From assembly GCA_023313575.1 (NCBI GenBank), contig JAJTTP010000002.1, positions 124,001 through 188,000 on the forward strand: a stretch of 64,000 nucleotides of DNA, in the 5' to 3' direction. The first letter of the stretch is position 1. Every line of letters starts with the position of its first letter. This document shows, piece after piece, positions 44,324 through 55,301 of the stretch. The stretch is from Eutypella sp. D-1. Lineage: Eukaryota; Ascomycota; Sordariomycetes; Xylariales; Diatrypaceae. Position numbers and translations under genes: made by a program. The notes under the pieces are model-generated. The model did not search any database and had not been told where the DNA came from. It worked only from the letters and a program-made list of their open reading frames with translations.

Positions 44324-47300
44324 ATGCTTCCCACCAGCGAGACAACCGAGAAAGACAGCAGCAGCAGCAACAACAACAAGACTCGCTACTGCTGCTACGA
44401 CGACGAGGCAATACCCGACACCACACCAACACCAACAACCTCCCCAGAACCAAGTGCAACCCCCAACCAAACACACAACCAGCCCTCCTTCCAGCACCTC
44501 TTCGCCTTCACATCATGGCATCACGACAACAGCAGCAGCAGCACAGCACTGCTAGCGCTAGGCCTAGCATCCGCGTTCTCGCTGGGGGGTCTAAAGACCG
44601 GACTCGCGATCGTGCTCGGCAAGATCTTCATCGCGATCGCGAATTTCGGGTCCGGCGCGGCGTCGGGGCCGGAGACTCTAGACGGGATCACGCACTGGAG
44701 CGTAGTTCTGGCCGCGGCGGGGGGCGTGGCGTGGCTCGCGTACTTCGGATTCACGTTTGCGTGGGTTACGTTTGGCGAGCAGCAGGAGCGGCTGATCCGG
44801 GTGCGGATGTTGCGCGTGTTGTTGGGGAAGGATATGGCCTGGTTTGATGGCCTTGAAGACGGGGTTGATAGTCTGCTTGTTAGGATCCAGACGTACGTTT
44901 TCTCCCTCTCTTCTCCTCTTGAGCCCCATTTCCCCAGCTACGAATCTAACTCTCGATCTTGCGGGGAAAATAGACAGATACGAGAAGTGCAGACAGCGAC
45001 TTCGCTCACGCTCGGCTCACTAACCTTAGACATCGCGACCGCGATCGGGAACAGCGTAGTAGCATTCTACTACTCCTGGAAACTGACCCTCGTAATCCTG
45101 TCCACAGTGCCCTTCGCACTCGGCATCCTGCAACAGCTCGGCCACAACCTCAAAACCGCCCTGCGAGCGCAAAAAGCCGAAGCCTCGCGCGCGTCCAAAT
45201 ACGCACAGGCAGCACTAGGCGCCATCGACGTAGTGAAGGCATTCAACGGGATAGACCTCGAAAGCTGGAACTACGCGCGCGCGACAGCGCGACTAGCGAC
45301 GCATTGTGCCGCGCAGGCGCGCGTTCACGCCTGCCAGTTGGGATTCGTGAAGTTTTGGGTCGAGTGCATGTTTGTGCTGGGGTTCTACTACGGTGTCGTG
45401 CTTGTTCGCGAGGGCGGCAGTACGAGTCCGGGGGATGTGCTGACGACTTTCTATGCTGCGCTGGCTGCGCTGCAGGCTGTTGAGGCTTTCGTGCCGAAGT
45501 ACTTGCTCCTGGTGAAGGGTATGTCGGCCGGATTGGAGCTGCGGCGGATTATGAAGGAGGAGGAGGGTTTTGGGGATGGTCGTGGGGTAAGGCGTATGGA
45601 GGGGATCTTGAAACCCTCCACTTGCGCCGGGGATATCGAGATTAGCAACGTAAGTTCACGCTGGAAAATAGCAAATCCATTAACTCAATCGGAAATGCAA
45701 ACCTCGCTAACAACCACAGGTAACCTTCGCATACCCAACGCACCCCTCCAACGCAGTCCTCAACAACGCCTCGCTCTACTTCTCCGCAGGCCAGCTGTGT
45801 TTCGTAATAGGCAAGAGCGGATCCGGCAAGAGCACGCTAGGCAATCTGCTCGTGAAGTTCTACGCGCCGCAGGCGGGCGGGATATTCATCGACGGGCAGG
45901 GTCTATCGACTCTCGACGACGGGTGGGTGCGGAGTAACATCACGCTCGTGCAGCAGAACAGCGTGCTATTCAACGACACGCTCTTCGCGAACATCGCGAT
46001 GGGGCACTCGCCCACCCACTCCCACAACTCCACCGACAACCAGCACCCGACATCCGAAGCCCGCGTCAAAACCGCCTGCGACCTCTCACTCCTACACTCG
46101 ACAGTAGCGGCTCTACCGCAAGGCCTGCAAACCCGCGTGGGCCCGCACAGCGGACACGACCTGAGCGGGGGCCAGAAACAGCGAGTCGCGCTCGCGCGGG
46201 CGCGACTGCGCGACGCGCCGGTGCTGATTCTCGACGAGGCGACGAGCGCGGTCGATCCGCTGGGTCGCCGGTTGCTGATGGATGAGATTCGGTACTGGAG
46301 GCGCGGGAGGACTACTATCGTCATCACGCACGAGGTCGACCAGATCCGCGATGTCGATTTCGTGTATGTCCTGGATCAGGGCCGCGTCGTGCAGCGGGGT
46401 CTGCGTGGGGAACTGGGTGCGGACGAGAAGGGCGCTTTTGCGCAGCTTGTGGCTTCGTCGCCGGCGCGGGCGGGGTGCGGTACTGACATGCTATTTGGCG
46501 CTGGTGGTGGCCGTGATAGCAGCAGCAATCATGAGAAGGACATGCGCGCTCTAATCAGGTCGAATCTCTGCATTAATTTCTCGCGGCCGCTGACCCGCGA
46601 GTCGCAGAGTAGTCTTCGCCTGTCCTGTCAGGATCCCGCTGCGCAGAAGTGCGGAAATGGCACAGCCGGTCTCGACATGATGAACGACGCGGAACAGCGG
46701 CGCACGTCGTCTCAGCAGGACCTGCTTGCGCCCTCGTTTGGCGAGACGGCGAAGATCCCCGGTCTGGATCGGGAGCTGAAATGGGCTCTTGATTTTATTA
46801 GCCGGCATATGCCGATGACAACTAAGGCTAGCGTTGAGGAATTCCCGGGACGATATTTGAATGATTCGCCGTCGGAAATGAAAGGCTACGGAGGCTGTGC
46901 CGATAAATTTGACCTCGAGACGTTTCCCCAGGCCACCCACAACGAGCGGATAAACGCGCACACCACCACGGCCACCAGCGATCCCGACAAAGACAGCGGG
47001 TTCAAAGAAACGGAATCAGTTTCCCTCGCCGCGTTATACAAGACCATCTGGCCGTCCCTGGACAGCAACGAGCGTCTATTCATCGTCATCGGATTTCTGA
47101 TGTGTCTGATAGTCGCAGCATGCGTACCGAGCTTCTCGATCGTATTCGCGCACCTGCTCGCGGCGATGTACCAGGGGGGCGAGGACACGCTCGCATCCGG
47201 CCGGCAATGGGCACTATACCTACTTCTCATCGCGGCCGTCGGCTCCAGCGCCACGCTACTAGGCCACTACCTCCTTAACAGGGCGAGCCAAGCCTGGGTG

Positions 47301-49079
47301 AACGCGCTGCGGCGCCGGGCCTACACACGCGTGCTACGACAGCCGAAATCCTGGTTCGACGACCCGCGCCACGCGCCCTCGCGCATAGGCGCCTGCATCG
47401 ACCGCAACGCCGACGAAGTGCGCCACTTAATCGGCCGCTTCGCCCCGCTGCTCCTAGTCGTATTCCTCGTGGTCGCGGGCTCCGTGCTCTGGGCGCTCTG
47501 TCTATCCTGGAAACTGACGCTCGTCAGTCTCGCCAGCGCCCCCTGCCTCGTCGCTGCGACGAGGGGCTACGCGGTCGCCGCGCACCGATGGGAAGCGCAC
47601 TGCGAGGACGCCGCGGGCGATACGGGAGCCCTCGCTGCGGAGACATGCAGTAATATCCGCGTCGTGCGCGCACTGGCGCTCGAGGAGTTCCTCGGCGCGC
47701 GCCACGCCGCCTCGGCCGCGGCCACGTTCGCGCTCGGCGTCAGGAGGGCGCTCTAGTGCGGCGCCCTCTTCGCGCTCTGGCAGGCGGCGTTCTGGTTCAT
47801 GCTGGCGCTCACCTTCTGGTACGCGGCCGTGCTCCTCGCCGGAGCCGAGCACGCGGCGGATGGTGGTGGTGGTGGCGACAACGCGGTCGCTGCCGCGACG
47901 ATACTGCAGGTTGTCAACTTGCTCGTGCTGGGACTGAGCACCGCCTCGAATATGCTGCACTCTGTCCCAGAAATCGCCGTCGCCAAGGCCACCGCTGCGC
48001 AGTTGCTGTATTTCGCGAACCTCGCTGTCGAGGAAGAGGGCGAGGATGACGGTCTTGAGCCGGGAAGCGACGACGGTCTGGGACCTGGGCTGAAGAAGAA
48101 GAGACTCGCCACCCCTTTTCCGATATGCATGGACGGGCTCAGCTTCCGGTACCCCTCCAGCCGCAGCGTGGAGGTCCTGCGCGATCTCACGCTGCGCATC
48201 GACGCCGGCACTTCGACCGCGATCGTGGGGTCTTCGGGGTGTGGGAAGAGCACGTTGATCGCCATACTATTAGGCTTTTATATGCCGGACGCGACACCAT
48301 CCTTACCACCCAGTCCTACGAGCGATACACTGGTCTCGGCCACGAGCTCATCATACTCGACCTTCTACAGCTCGCTAATATCCGCATACCAACACTCCGA
48401 GCCCTCATCTCGAGGGTCACAGTCCCCACCATCCTCACCCTTACCGCCAACATCCCTGACCTTTGCAGGGGTCCCCATACACGACCTCGACATGCGCTCG
48501 CTGCGCTCACACATCGCATACGTACCACAGACACCTTGTCTATTCCCCTGTTCCGCCGCCTCCAACATTCTGTACGGGTTGCCGGAGAAGTCGCCGCTGC
48601 GGTCGGAGCGCAACCTGCACCGCGCGGCGCGGGCGGCGGGGATCCACGATTACATCGCGGGGCTGCCCGAGGGCTACGGCACGGTGCTCGGTGACGGCGG
48701 TCTGGCGCTAAGTGGTGGGCAGGCGCAACGCGTGTGCATTGCGCGCGCGATGGCGCGCCGACCGAGCGTCTTGATCTTGGATGAACCTACTAGCTCCCTT
48801 GATGGGGAGGCTGGCGAGGGCGTTGCGAGGGTCCTGGCTGAGCTGGTGAATGCTGCTCGGACGGGCGGTGATGACGGCGCTGTGCCTGGTGTAGTGGCTT
48901 CGGAGAGCGTTAGAAACACCAAGGGGGGATTTTCCGTCATCGTAGTGACGCATGATAGGGAGCTTATGAAGGATGCGGACCGTGTTGTGGTTATGGATGA
49001 AGGGCGAGTCGTGGAGATCGGTGGTTACGCGGAGTTACACCGCAGGGGACAGAGGTTCTCAGAGATATTTGGGCGGTAA
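44324..49079 (+). pseudogene. Ste6-like full-size ABC (ABCB) exporter with in-frame TAG
   Basis: A full transporter (TMD-NBD-TMD-NBD) of the type that exports lipidated a-factor pheromone or drugs. Exons 44324-44892, 44974-45649 and 45720-49079 would encode 1534 residues, but codon 1094 is TAG (47754-47756). The frame continues without shift on both sides. NBD1 has Walker A GKSGSGKST, signature LSGGQKQRVALAR and Walker B VLILDEATSAVD. NBD2 has GSSGCGKST, LSGGQAQRVCIARAM and VLILDEPTSSLD. The stop lies in TMD2, inside VRRAL-stop-CGALFALWQAAFWF. Relatives commonly carry an aromatic residue there, so TGG to TAG is the simplest origin. NBD2 has a Ser/Pro-rich insert of about 60 residues after Walker A. 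Everything else looks intact, so this is a recent lesion, a sequencing error, or a read-through codon. Assignment to Ste6 rather than another ABCB exporter is probable, not certain. Confidence 0.85.
47754..47756 (+). other. In-frame TAG stop within the ABC transporter
   Basis: The codon interrupts transmembrane domain 2 with both flanks in the same frame. The preceding CTCTAG resembles a splice acceptor, but no intron ending there keeps the conserved residues immediately before it (SNIRVVRALALEEF and following). Confidence 0.85.
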
Positions 49080-49521
49080 TATCGTCTTCAAAAGTAATTG
49101 TTCGAATGTCGATTTACGGAGTTGTGTCAGTACGATGGAGTTATATGCGTCCACCGTGATGGGTATCTGGGTCTTTGTTCAAGCTACTCGCACATGCGTT
49201 AATAGTCAGCTATATCTATGGGAGACATGCATCACTTCTGCTGGGGTTAATATACGGAGAAGGGCTTAAATATGTGTTGTTAGGCCTACAACAGTTGATT
49301 ATCATGGATTGTGCCACTCTAATACAAACTCTATGAGTGTGACAAGCTAATAGCAAGCCCTATTTCTCACTCGACCACGATCCCGTCAAATTGAAGTGTG
49401 GACAGTTCGTCGGGCGAAAGCTATTGGCACATTTGAACTGTAATTGGAATGGACTCTCATACGGATAGTTGCGAAACAGATACACTATAAGCTATATACA
49501 CATCACGACTCCATCTTCGCC
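49080..49521. other. Convergent 3' flanks
   Basis: A short region between the ABC transporter and the minus-strand peptidase. No gene seen. Confidence 0.4.
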
Positions 49522-50555
49522 TCAGGCACAAACTGACTTGGGAGAATGCACAAGAAACTCCGACTCCGACGTGCGGTCGGCAGTCGCATACGTCTCGCCA
49601 TTAACCATGTCGTATATGACGGCTCCAGGACTGTCCATGTTATGTGTCTGCTGATCGCCGAACGCCACAGCTTCAAAGCCATTGAACCTGACATCGCTAA
49701 ACCCGGGGAAGAAGCTCGGGTCCGCAGCGGCTGCGCCCGTGCTCTCGATGACGCTGTATGCTGTGGCGTCGCCGGTACACAGGTTAGAGTTCGGGTCGGA
49801 AGGGTCCGGTGACTCGAAGCTCTCCTGCACAGTCTGGCCAGTGCTTCTGTTGGTGATCTCGCTTTGGAGTGGTCAGCCATTTTGAACGCATATTCATGTG
49901 AAAGTCCTCCATTATCAGTGTCAGGTATGCACTCACACCACACCGGTCGTTCTCGAGCTCGCTGTAACCTGAATATACACCGTGTCGCCCGGGTTGACTA
50001 TTCGTGGAGGATATTGATCAGTCGCAGCCGGACAGTTACTATGAGGTATACGTACCTTCAATGGTGCCCCTGAACTCCGCATGACGCGGATACCACTCAA
50101 CCCATGCGTCGGAAGTCGTCGTGCCGTCCGTGCGTAACTGGAGGCTATCAGCCAAGTGTCTACCAGACACATGCAGCACTCCTATGCCTGACTGCAGAAC
50201 AGAGACCATACCGTGCTAGTAACGCCGGCCTGCAGCAGCGCTCCCCGAACCCCCTCGCAGTTATTCCCGGCGAAGCCGACCCAAGAACTCATATAGTACT
50301 CTTTGGTAGGATCACCGCCTTCCGGTAGGCATAGCTTCGGGACGTTCCATTCTGCCGAAGCTCGGTCTATAGCGATGCTGCTGGCGTCCGCCGGAACGCC
50401 CAAACTGACACCCGAAAAGCCCTCGCTGTGTCGCGTTTAGTAGATTGCCGCAGTATCCTAAATGGGTAGACATACAACGTAGATTCTTCTAAGGCACTCG
50501 TCAGGCTTGACAAGGCGAAAGTCAACAAAGAACCTGCCAACCCTATAAGTTTCAT
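49522..50555 (-). CDS. Secreted glutamic peptidase, family G1 (eqolisin)
   Basis: An acid endopeptidase using a Gln/Glu pair, secreted by fungi (aspergilloglutamic and scytalidoglutamic peptidase family). Five exons (50555-50476, 50425-50212, 50137-50056, 49997-49939, 49857-49522) join in frame to 256 residues. A signal peptide is seen at 1-20 (MKLIGLAGSLLTFALSSLTS). The core has AEWNVPKLCLPEG, YYMSSWVGFAGNNC, the catalytic Gln92 in ALLQAGV, DAWVEWYP, NPGDTVYIQVTASS, and the catalytic Glu183 in YSVIES, then FNGFEAVAF near the end. Introns are 50, 74, 58 and 81 bp. Almost no propeptide is left between signal and core, unlike the classical enzymes, and the usual N-terminal Asn-Trp-Ala-Gly is EGFSG here. 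Splice sites of the fourth intron are the least certain. Confidence 0.85.
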
Positions 50556-51269
50556 GGTGGACAAATTGACAGTGCTAGGCATGTTCCATAAAGATCAAAA
50601 CGTAGGGTAGCCATTCTGCTGGTATTCTACGAACGCATCAACGCACTTATAACGTGCTGGATACACGGAGAAGGCTTTTTGGTACACGAACGCTTACTAC
50701 GAGGTAATGAGGCCGAGCTTCCTGTAACTCAACCTTCCTGATGCAGGTGAAGGAATATTGGTCTGGGCGCTCGATGAACTGCCCGTTTTACGGGAAGTCA
50801 ACTATTCATGTAAGGTAGGGCAGGCCCCGAAACCCTCGCTACCGGGGTCGCTAACGGAAGCGGCCGTGGGTATCCACTCCGGTCCGGAGCCCGACCTTCT
50901 CCTTTTGGAAGGTGATCTTCCTATAATATCATCCTACTTGTCTAGTTGCCTTCTCCAGCTGATCGCTTTGTTGAATTGGCTAAGCTTCTATCCCACCTTG
51001 GACGTAAATGTCTATATGAGTTTCAGAAGCAATCCGCCATGAACACTCAATGTCCAAATGAGACGAAATACTTGGTGCAGTGCCATCTAAAGCTAATTAC
51101 TCATTGTACGTCCTTAAAATGAATAACTTTCTGCCCTGTTGTCGAGAAATGTGGTGTTGTAATGGAAAGGACAGCTATCCTACCTACGTACCCTAGGTAA
51201 ACTCCCCAAATAAGGTATTATCTTGTTAATTCTCCTAACATAGGTAGAGAAGACCTGACCGTCTAGATA
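50556..51269. other. Peptidase upstream region
   Basis: The presumed promoter of the G1 peptidase and the left flank of the inverted-repeat element. No gene seen. Confidence 0.4.
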
Positions 51270-51273
51270 ACGG

Positions 51274-51401
51274 TATTGATTCCAACAAGATTGTATTGAT
51301 GGTGATAATGATGTTGTAGAATCTAAGTTCTACAGTCTGGCACAAGATCGGTGGGACCGTCCAAATACCGCTGGGCTAGGGTCCACCCTACCACCCGGCC
51401 T
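51274..51401 (+). repeat. Left terminal inverted repeat
   Basis: The 128-bp arm starts TATTGATTCCAACAAG and ends CCTACCACCCGGCCT. It matches the right arm in reverse complement over its full length, after which similarity stops. Confidence 0.88.
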
Positions 51402-51402
51402 C

Positions 51403-52068
51403 TCACCCAAAACACGAGTGCAGTCCGATCCAGAGCATGATGGCGCCGTCCATTCCCAGCTCCAGCAGCAATTCCCCCACTGCAGCCCAGTCTGTGTCCA
51501 GGATCTCATTAACAACGATGCTTGCCCAGCGTCCAACCACCGGGCCGATCGTCATCATAAGGAAGATAATGTTTCCGGCGACGACATGCGCAGCTCGGCG
51601 CACCCAGGCTACCGTGTCGGCTCCAAAGAAAACCACGAACAAGGCGATCAGCACTGCGCCGGTGGCGGTCGACAATGCGGTAATAGTAATCGCCTACTCC
51701 TCCAGCCGATAACCATAGTCTTGGATCATTTGCAGTACTGGTTGATGGATAGCGACCGCTCCGACTGGTGGCCCTGCCTCCTCATCATGCTGGAGTAGAC
51801 CCGCCTGGTTCGGGACGGCACCGGACGATCCCGCCAGGGCCACGTGCAGCTGGAGGTTTTCCTCGCGCAGATCCTCGGCGTCGGCGGCATCCCTATTGCG
51901 TGGACGAATTGGCCAAGTGCCATTCGCCCGCCAGTATCGGAGGTCTCCAATGATGCGAGGTGTAAACCTAGGCTTTTTGAGTGGGATGGAGGCAACGATC
52001 TCCCCTCTGGGACTGACAGGTCGGTCGCGGATTGGTCCGGAGTGGCCAACCGCCAGCCTCACTGGCAT
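51403..52068 (-). pseudogene. Cargo reading frame of the inverted-repeat element, one TAG
   Basis: One minus-strand frame of about 221 codons runs from an ATG at 52068 to a stop at 51403, interrupted once by TAG at 51696-51694. The first part includes PRIIGDLRYWRANGTWPIRP and LREENLQLHVALAG. The second part is hydrophobic (TATGAVLIALFVVFFGADTV and AGNIIFLMMTIGPVVG) and suggests two membrane segments. No transposase catalytic motif is visible. I do not recognise the family. It may be a captured host gene piece or an accessory protein of the element. Confidence 0.4.
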
Positions 52069-52084
52069 AGGCTCGTACCAGATC

Positions 52085-52212
52085 AGGCCGGGTGGTAGGG
52101 GCGACCCTAGCCCAGCGGTATTTAGACGGTCCCACCGGTCTCATACCAGACTGTAGAACTTAGATTCTACAACATCATTATCACCATCAATACAATCTTC
52201 TTGGAATCAATA
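52085..52212 (-). repeat. Right terminal inverted repeat
   Basis: The 128-bp inverted copy of the left arm begins AGGCCGGGTGGTAGGGG and ends GGAATCAATA, followed by the ACGG duplication. Confidence 0.88.
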
Positions 52213-52216
52213 ACGG

Positions 52217-52949
52217 TGTGATAGATATAATTAGTCGGCCGTGAACCCAAGAGACTTGGTTTCCAACCGGTGAAGTATATCATGCAAAGCTTCCTGCTCA
52301 TTTACTGGTATAATTGAGCGCCATGCTACTGGACTCGCTGGCTTCTAGTTAAACTCTAATCTTTCGGTCTGGAGCTTCTCGCCTCATAGGATGGCGTGGG
52401 GCTTAAGAGTGAGCTGTCTTGGGAGGGGAGAGGGGGGTCAGTTCTAGCAAAGAAGAAAACTACCTACCTATGTAAAGTGCTGTAGGGGTAAAGATAGCCA
52501 AGGCAAAAGATACTACAGTATGCCACTGTGTGAGACATCCATATAACCACCCTATACTGCCTATACATACCTATGTATATATAAGAGAGCGGGGGAACAT
52601 TACCCTCGCCCCCTCCCGTAGCTCCGTATAAAGGAGAGAGTCCCGCAACCTATAGTGTATATGATGCTCTGATTGGTTGTGACAAGTGGGCACCATAAAG
52701 CTCACGTCAGGGAGTCGTAACCTGGTGAGCATTATAAGGCTGTCTTGACTCATGTTAGAGACCCAACTACCTAGGTAGGCATCTATATTCTACATCTATA
52801 TTACACGAAACACATTACATGATAGCAAGCCCTTGTATGCTTCTTTGGATACATCAGAAAATCGGGAAAGCTGCGTTGAAACTGAAGCAGAAATATCAAT
52901 CTTCAGTTCGAAAAGCTATGCCTTCCCAGCAACTCTACCTTTTATTCCA
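52217..52949. other. Upstream region of orphan gene
   Basis: No separate gene seen. An open frame continues in phase from about 52833 to the ATG at 52950 but has no earlier ATG, so an unseen upstream exon is possible (a CTTCAG acceptor-like sequence lies near 52905). Confidence 0.35.
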
Positions 52950-54101
52950 ATGGAGCCTTTTACACAACTAAACCTTAGTGATCACCGCTGTTTGTTTCGT
53001 GTCAGTCACGATCGTTCGCCAAAAATATGTGATAATGACGAATGCAGAGGCCTACCCCCACGCAGACCAGTCACCAAATGCTGCCCTCGGGATCTGGCAG
53101 CCTTCTTGCAGCTCCATGGAGACAGAACAAACCGCGAACCGACACCTTTTACATCTCTGACATACGACCTCGATAGAGCATTTGCATTTGCTCATAAATT
53201 AGATAAGGAGAAAGAAACCGGTATACAGATATTTGTTGTGGACTCTTGCAGGTTGAAACCTGGTACATGTTACGGATACATGGATTTCATAGAAGTCTCC
53301 AGAAAATACCTCTCCAGTTCCGACATCTACCAGTACAAAAAACAATACAAAACTGAGTTCCTCCATTGGGGAACAATCCCATACGAGAGTATTTCTATGA
53401 CATGGAAATGGGATGATATAAAATCAAGTTCGATATTTCGCGAGGATCTCAAGCTGGCATATAGGCCAGCATCCTTGCGCTCTACCCAATCATTTCGGCA
53501 ATACCTCCACACAGAAATCGCAGAAAACTGGAAGCGTAGAAGTAATGAGGACAAGGAAAAATCCCGCAGGGATGTGGCAAGAATCGTTGCTAATAGCTGG
53601 GCTTCAAGCGGTATTACAAGTCCTACAGTTGCTACCGCTGTGGCGATAGCTACCGTCCTAGGGTTGCTCAAAGGCAAGGTGATTGAATGTTATTACTGGT
53701 TTCAGTCAAGTATTCCGGAATTCGAGGCCGACGATATCGAAGTAGTTTTTGGTACGCTCATGCAAATATCGCAATGTCCCATCCCTATCAGTGTCACAGA
53801 CTTTGAAAATGAAACTACCATCAGATACGATCAGAGGACAAGGTGCCGCATATACAGACAACACATGGAAGAGAAACACCTGAAAGAATGTAACGACCTA
53901 AAGATGATCTCGCGAGGTGCGACTTTGAAAGAAGTGGCAGACTTGAAGTTTGTGACCGAATGCTCAGGGCTATGTGAGCATAACGCGCAAAAGCAAGAAG
54001 TCGAGGAGGCCTTGGAAGCACCCCTGGCTGGTAAAGAAAAGGCTGGTTCGGACAGCGACCTCACGCAACTGATGGGCAAAATAACGATCCACGATTCATG
54101 A
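52950..54101 (+). CDS. Orphan fungal protein, possibly DUF7587/ART-like
   Basis: From the first in-frame ATG (MEPFTQLNLSDH) the protein has 383 residues, no signal peptide, and one moderately hydrophobic stretch (TVATAVAIATVLGLL). The N-terminal third has CLFRVSHDRSP, then FTSLTYDLDRAFAFAHKL, IQIFVVDSC and EFLHWGTIPYESI. This order of Arg, Ser-Thr and Glu elements recalls the fungal DUF7587-type domain and, more loosely, the Arg-Ser-Glu layout of ADP-ribosyltransferase folds. The resemblance is by eye and catalytic activity is not shown. The C-terminal part is helical and charged. Codon use is more A/T-rich than in the housekeeping neighbours, consistent with an accessory gene. Confidence 0.65.
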   Translation: MEPFTQLNLSDHRCLFRVSHDRSPKICDNDECRGLPPRRPVTKCCPRDLAAFLQLHGDRTNREPTPFTSLTYDLDRAFAFAHKLDKEKETGIQIFVVDSCRLKPGTCYGYMDFIEVSRKYLSSSDIYQYKKQYKTEFLHWGTIPYESISMTWKWDDIKSSSIFREDLKLAYRPASLRSTQSFRQYLHTEIAENWKRRSNEDKEKSRRDVARIVANSWASSGITSPTVATAVAIATVLGLLKGKVIECYYWFQSSIPEFEADDIEVVFGTLMQISQCPIPISVTDFENETTIRYDQRTRCRIYRQHMEEKHLKECNDLKMISRGATLKEVADLKFVTECSGLCEHNAQKQEVEEALEAPLAGKEKAGSDSDLTQLMGKITIHDS

Positions 54102-54371
54102 GGCTTGCACTGCGAGATGTATCTCCATGAAAATGTTTGATACCCACATGGCATCAGGATTTTCAACTGTTTTATGGCAGCTGCAGTAATGATCTTCCCC
54201 CGCACCTCGTCCCATACCTCATAATCCCCATTTATTAAGAGTCAACAACGTTGGCAGTACTTGTTCTTGATCCTATGAACGTGTGAGCGAAGTAAATATC
54301 TGAGAATTCTAGATCGTGGTGACCTACTCTCCCCATACTGGAGGGCCTGCTATCGTATAATTCTAGTCAAG

Positions 54372-55301
54372 TCAGTCAAAGACCTGTAAGACGGAAGTGG
54401 TAGGGATTACCCTTGTATCCTTCAGATCATCGGAGTATATGTCGATCTTGATGGAAGGGTCTATCCTCATCAGCTCCATTCATGCTACTATGGATAGAGA
54501 TACTCACCATTCTCGTCGTATGCACCGGGAAACCTGGCATAATACTCTTTCGGGGGGACGGCTGAGCCCTCGCCCGAAATATTAAGATGAGCACACTCCG
54601 GGTAAAACTGAGGCTCTGGAGGCGAACGTTAGTAGGTCGTATAACAACAGACCGGGAACCGAGAGCCGGCGTGAGAGAGATTGGGTAACCTACTATCGGC
54701 GATGTGAATGCTCAAGATCTCGTGCCGAACGACGTATAGACCGGGCTTGAGCGTGGAAGGAATTGTGACAGGCCATGTGGCCGGTGAACCGTCCCACTTC
54801 TGAAATTGCTTCTGGTACCACATGCCCTCGACCAGGTTCCCCTCGAGGAGGCCGGCCTCCCATATCTTGAAGAAATCCAGTTGATTCACATCAACGTCCT
54901 CGCAGGGTCCGTCGCAGTCCGCCAGCCAGACGGACATGGGTCCGACCGGATGGAGCCAGTACCAGTAGATGGCGGTGAGGTCCTGGCCCGCCTCAATGGG
55001 GATGTAGGATGACGGCGCCGTGCCCGGATTATTGCAGGCAATTCCGGTGTCGTTGACGAAGAAGATCGGGTCGATGCTATCCCACACTCTTTGCACCATC
55101 CAGTCCTTGCCTACCTGCTCCTCCTTGGGTTCGGCGGGATCATAGCTGGGTGGTTGTAAGCCCATCGGCTTCTTCCGGAGAGTACTTCCTGACTTACCCT
55201 CTATACCACGTCTCACCAACAGTGTAATTGGCAAGGCCGCCATGTGCGTTGACCTGCCTCGCCAGCAGGGAGTATGCGGTAATCGCAAGTACTAGAGCCA
55301 T
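54372..55301 (-). CDS. AA9 lytic polysaccharide monooxygenase
   Basis: A secreted copper enzyme that oxidatively cleaves cellulose or related glucans. Four exons (55301-55198, 55145-54694, 54615-54508, 54460-54372) join in frame to 250 residues. Signal peptide 1-19 ends QVNA, leaving His20 as the mature N terminus. This His and His100 (YWYWLHPVGP) form the copper histidine brace, and Tyr190 in QFYPEC is the axial ligand. YVVRHEILSIH is the conserved second-sphere stretch. Further marks are ETWYRGYDP, GTAPSSYIPIEAG and WPVTIPSTLKPGLY. Introns are 52, 78 and 47 bp. There is no cellulose-binding module after the catalytic domain. It is divergently transcribed from the CE15 gene across 1.4 kb. 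Confidence 0.93.

Larger units (their letters stand above)
51274..52212. mobile_element. 939-bp terminal-inverted-repeat element
   Basis: Two 128-bp arms (51274-51401 and 52085-52212) are inverted copies of each other with about ten mismatches. The outer ends read TATTGATTCCAA on the left and its complement on the right, and the element is flanked by ACGG on both sides (51270-51273 and 52213-52216), which fits a 4-bp target-site duplication. The 683-bp middle carries a minus-strand reading frame that does not look like a transposase. It is therefore probably a non-autonomous DNA transposon, or one that has captured a gene fragment. The superfamily is not evident: 4-bp duplications do not fit Tc1-mariner (TA) or hAT (8 bp). 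Confidence 0.8.

Noticed and set aside
47651..47757. Intron ending at CTCTAG that would remove the ABC transporter stop codon
   Set aside because: Any such intron would delete conserved transmembrane residues immediately before the stop, and both flanks align to the family without a gap.
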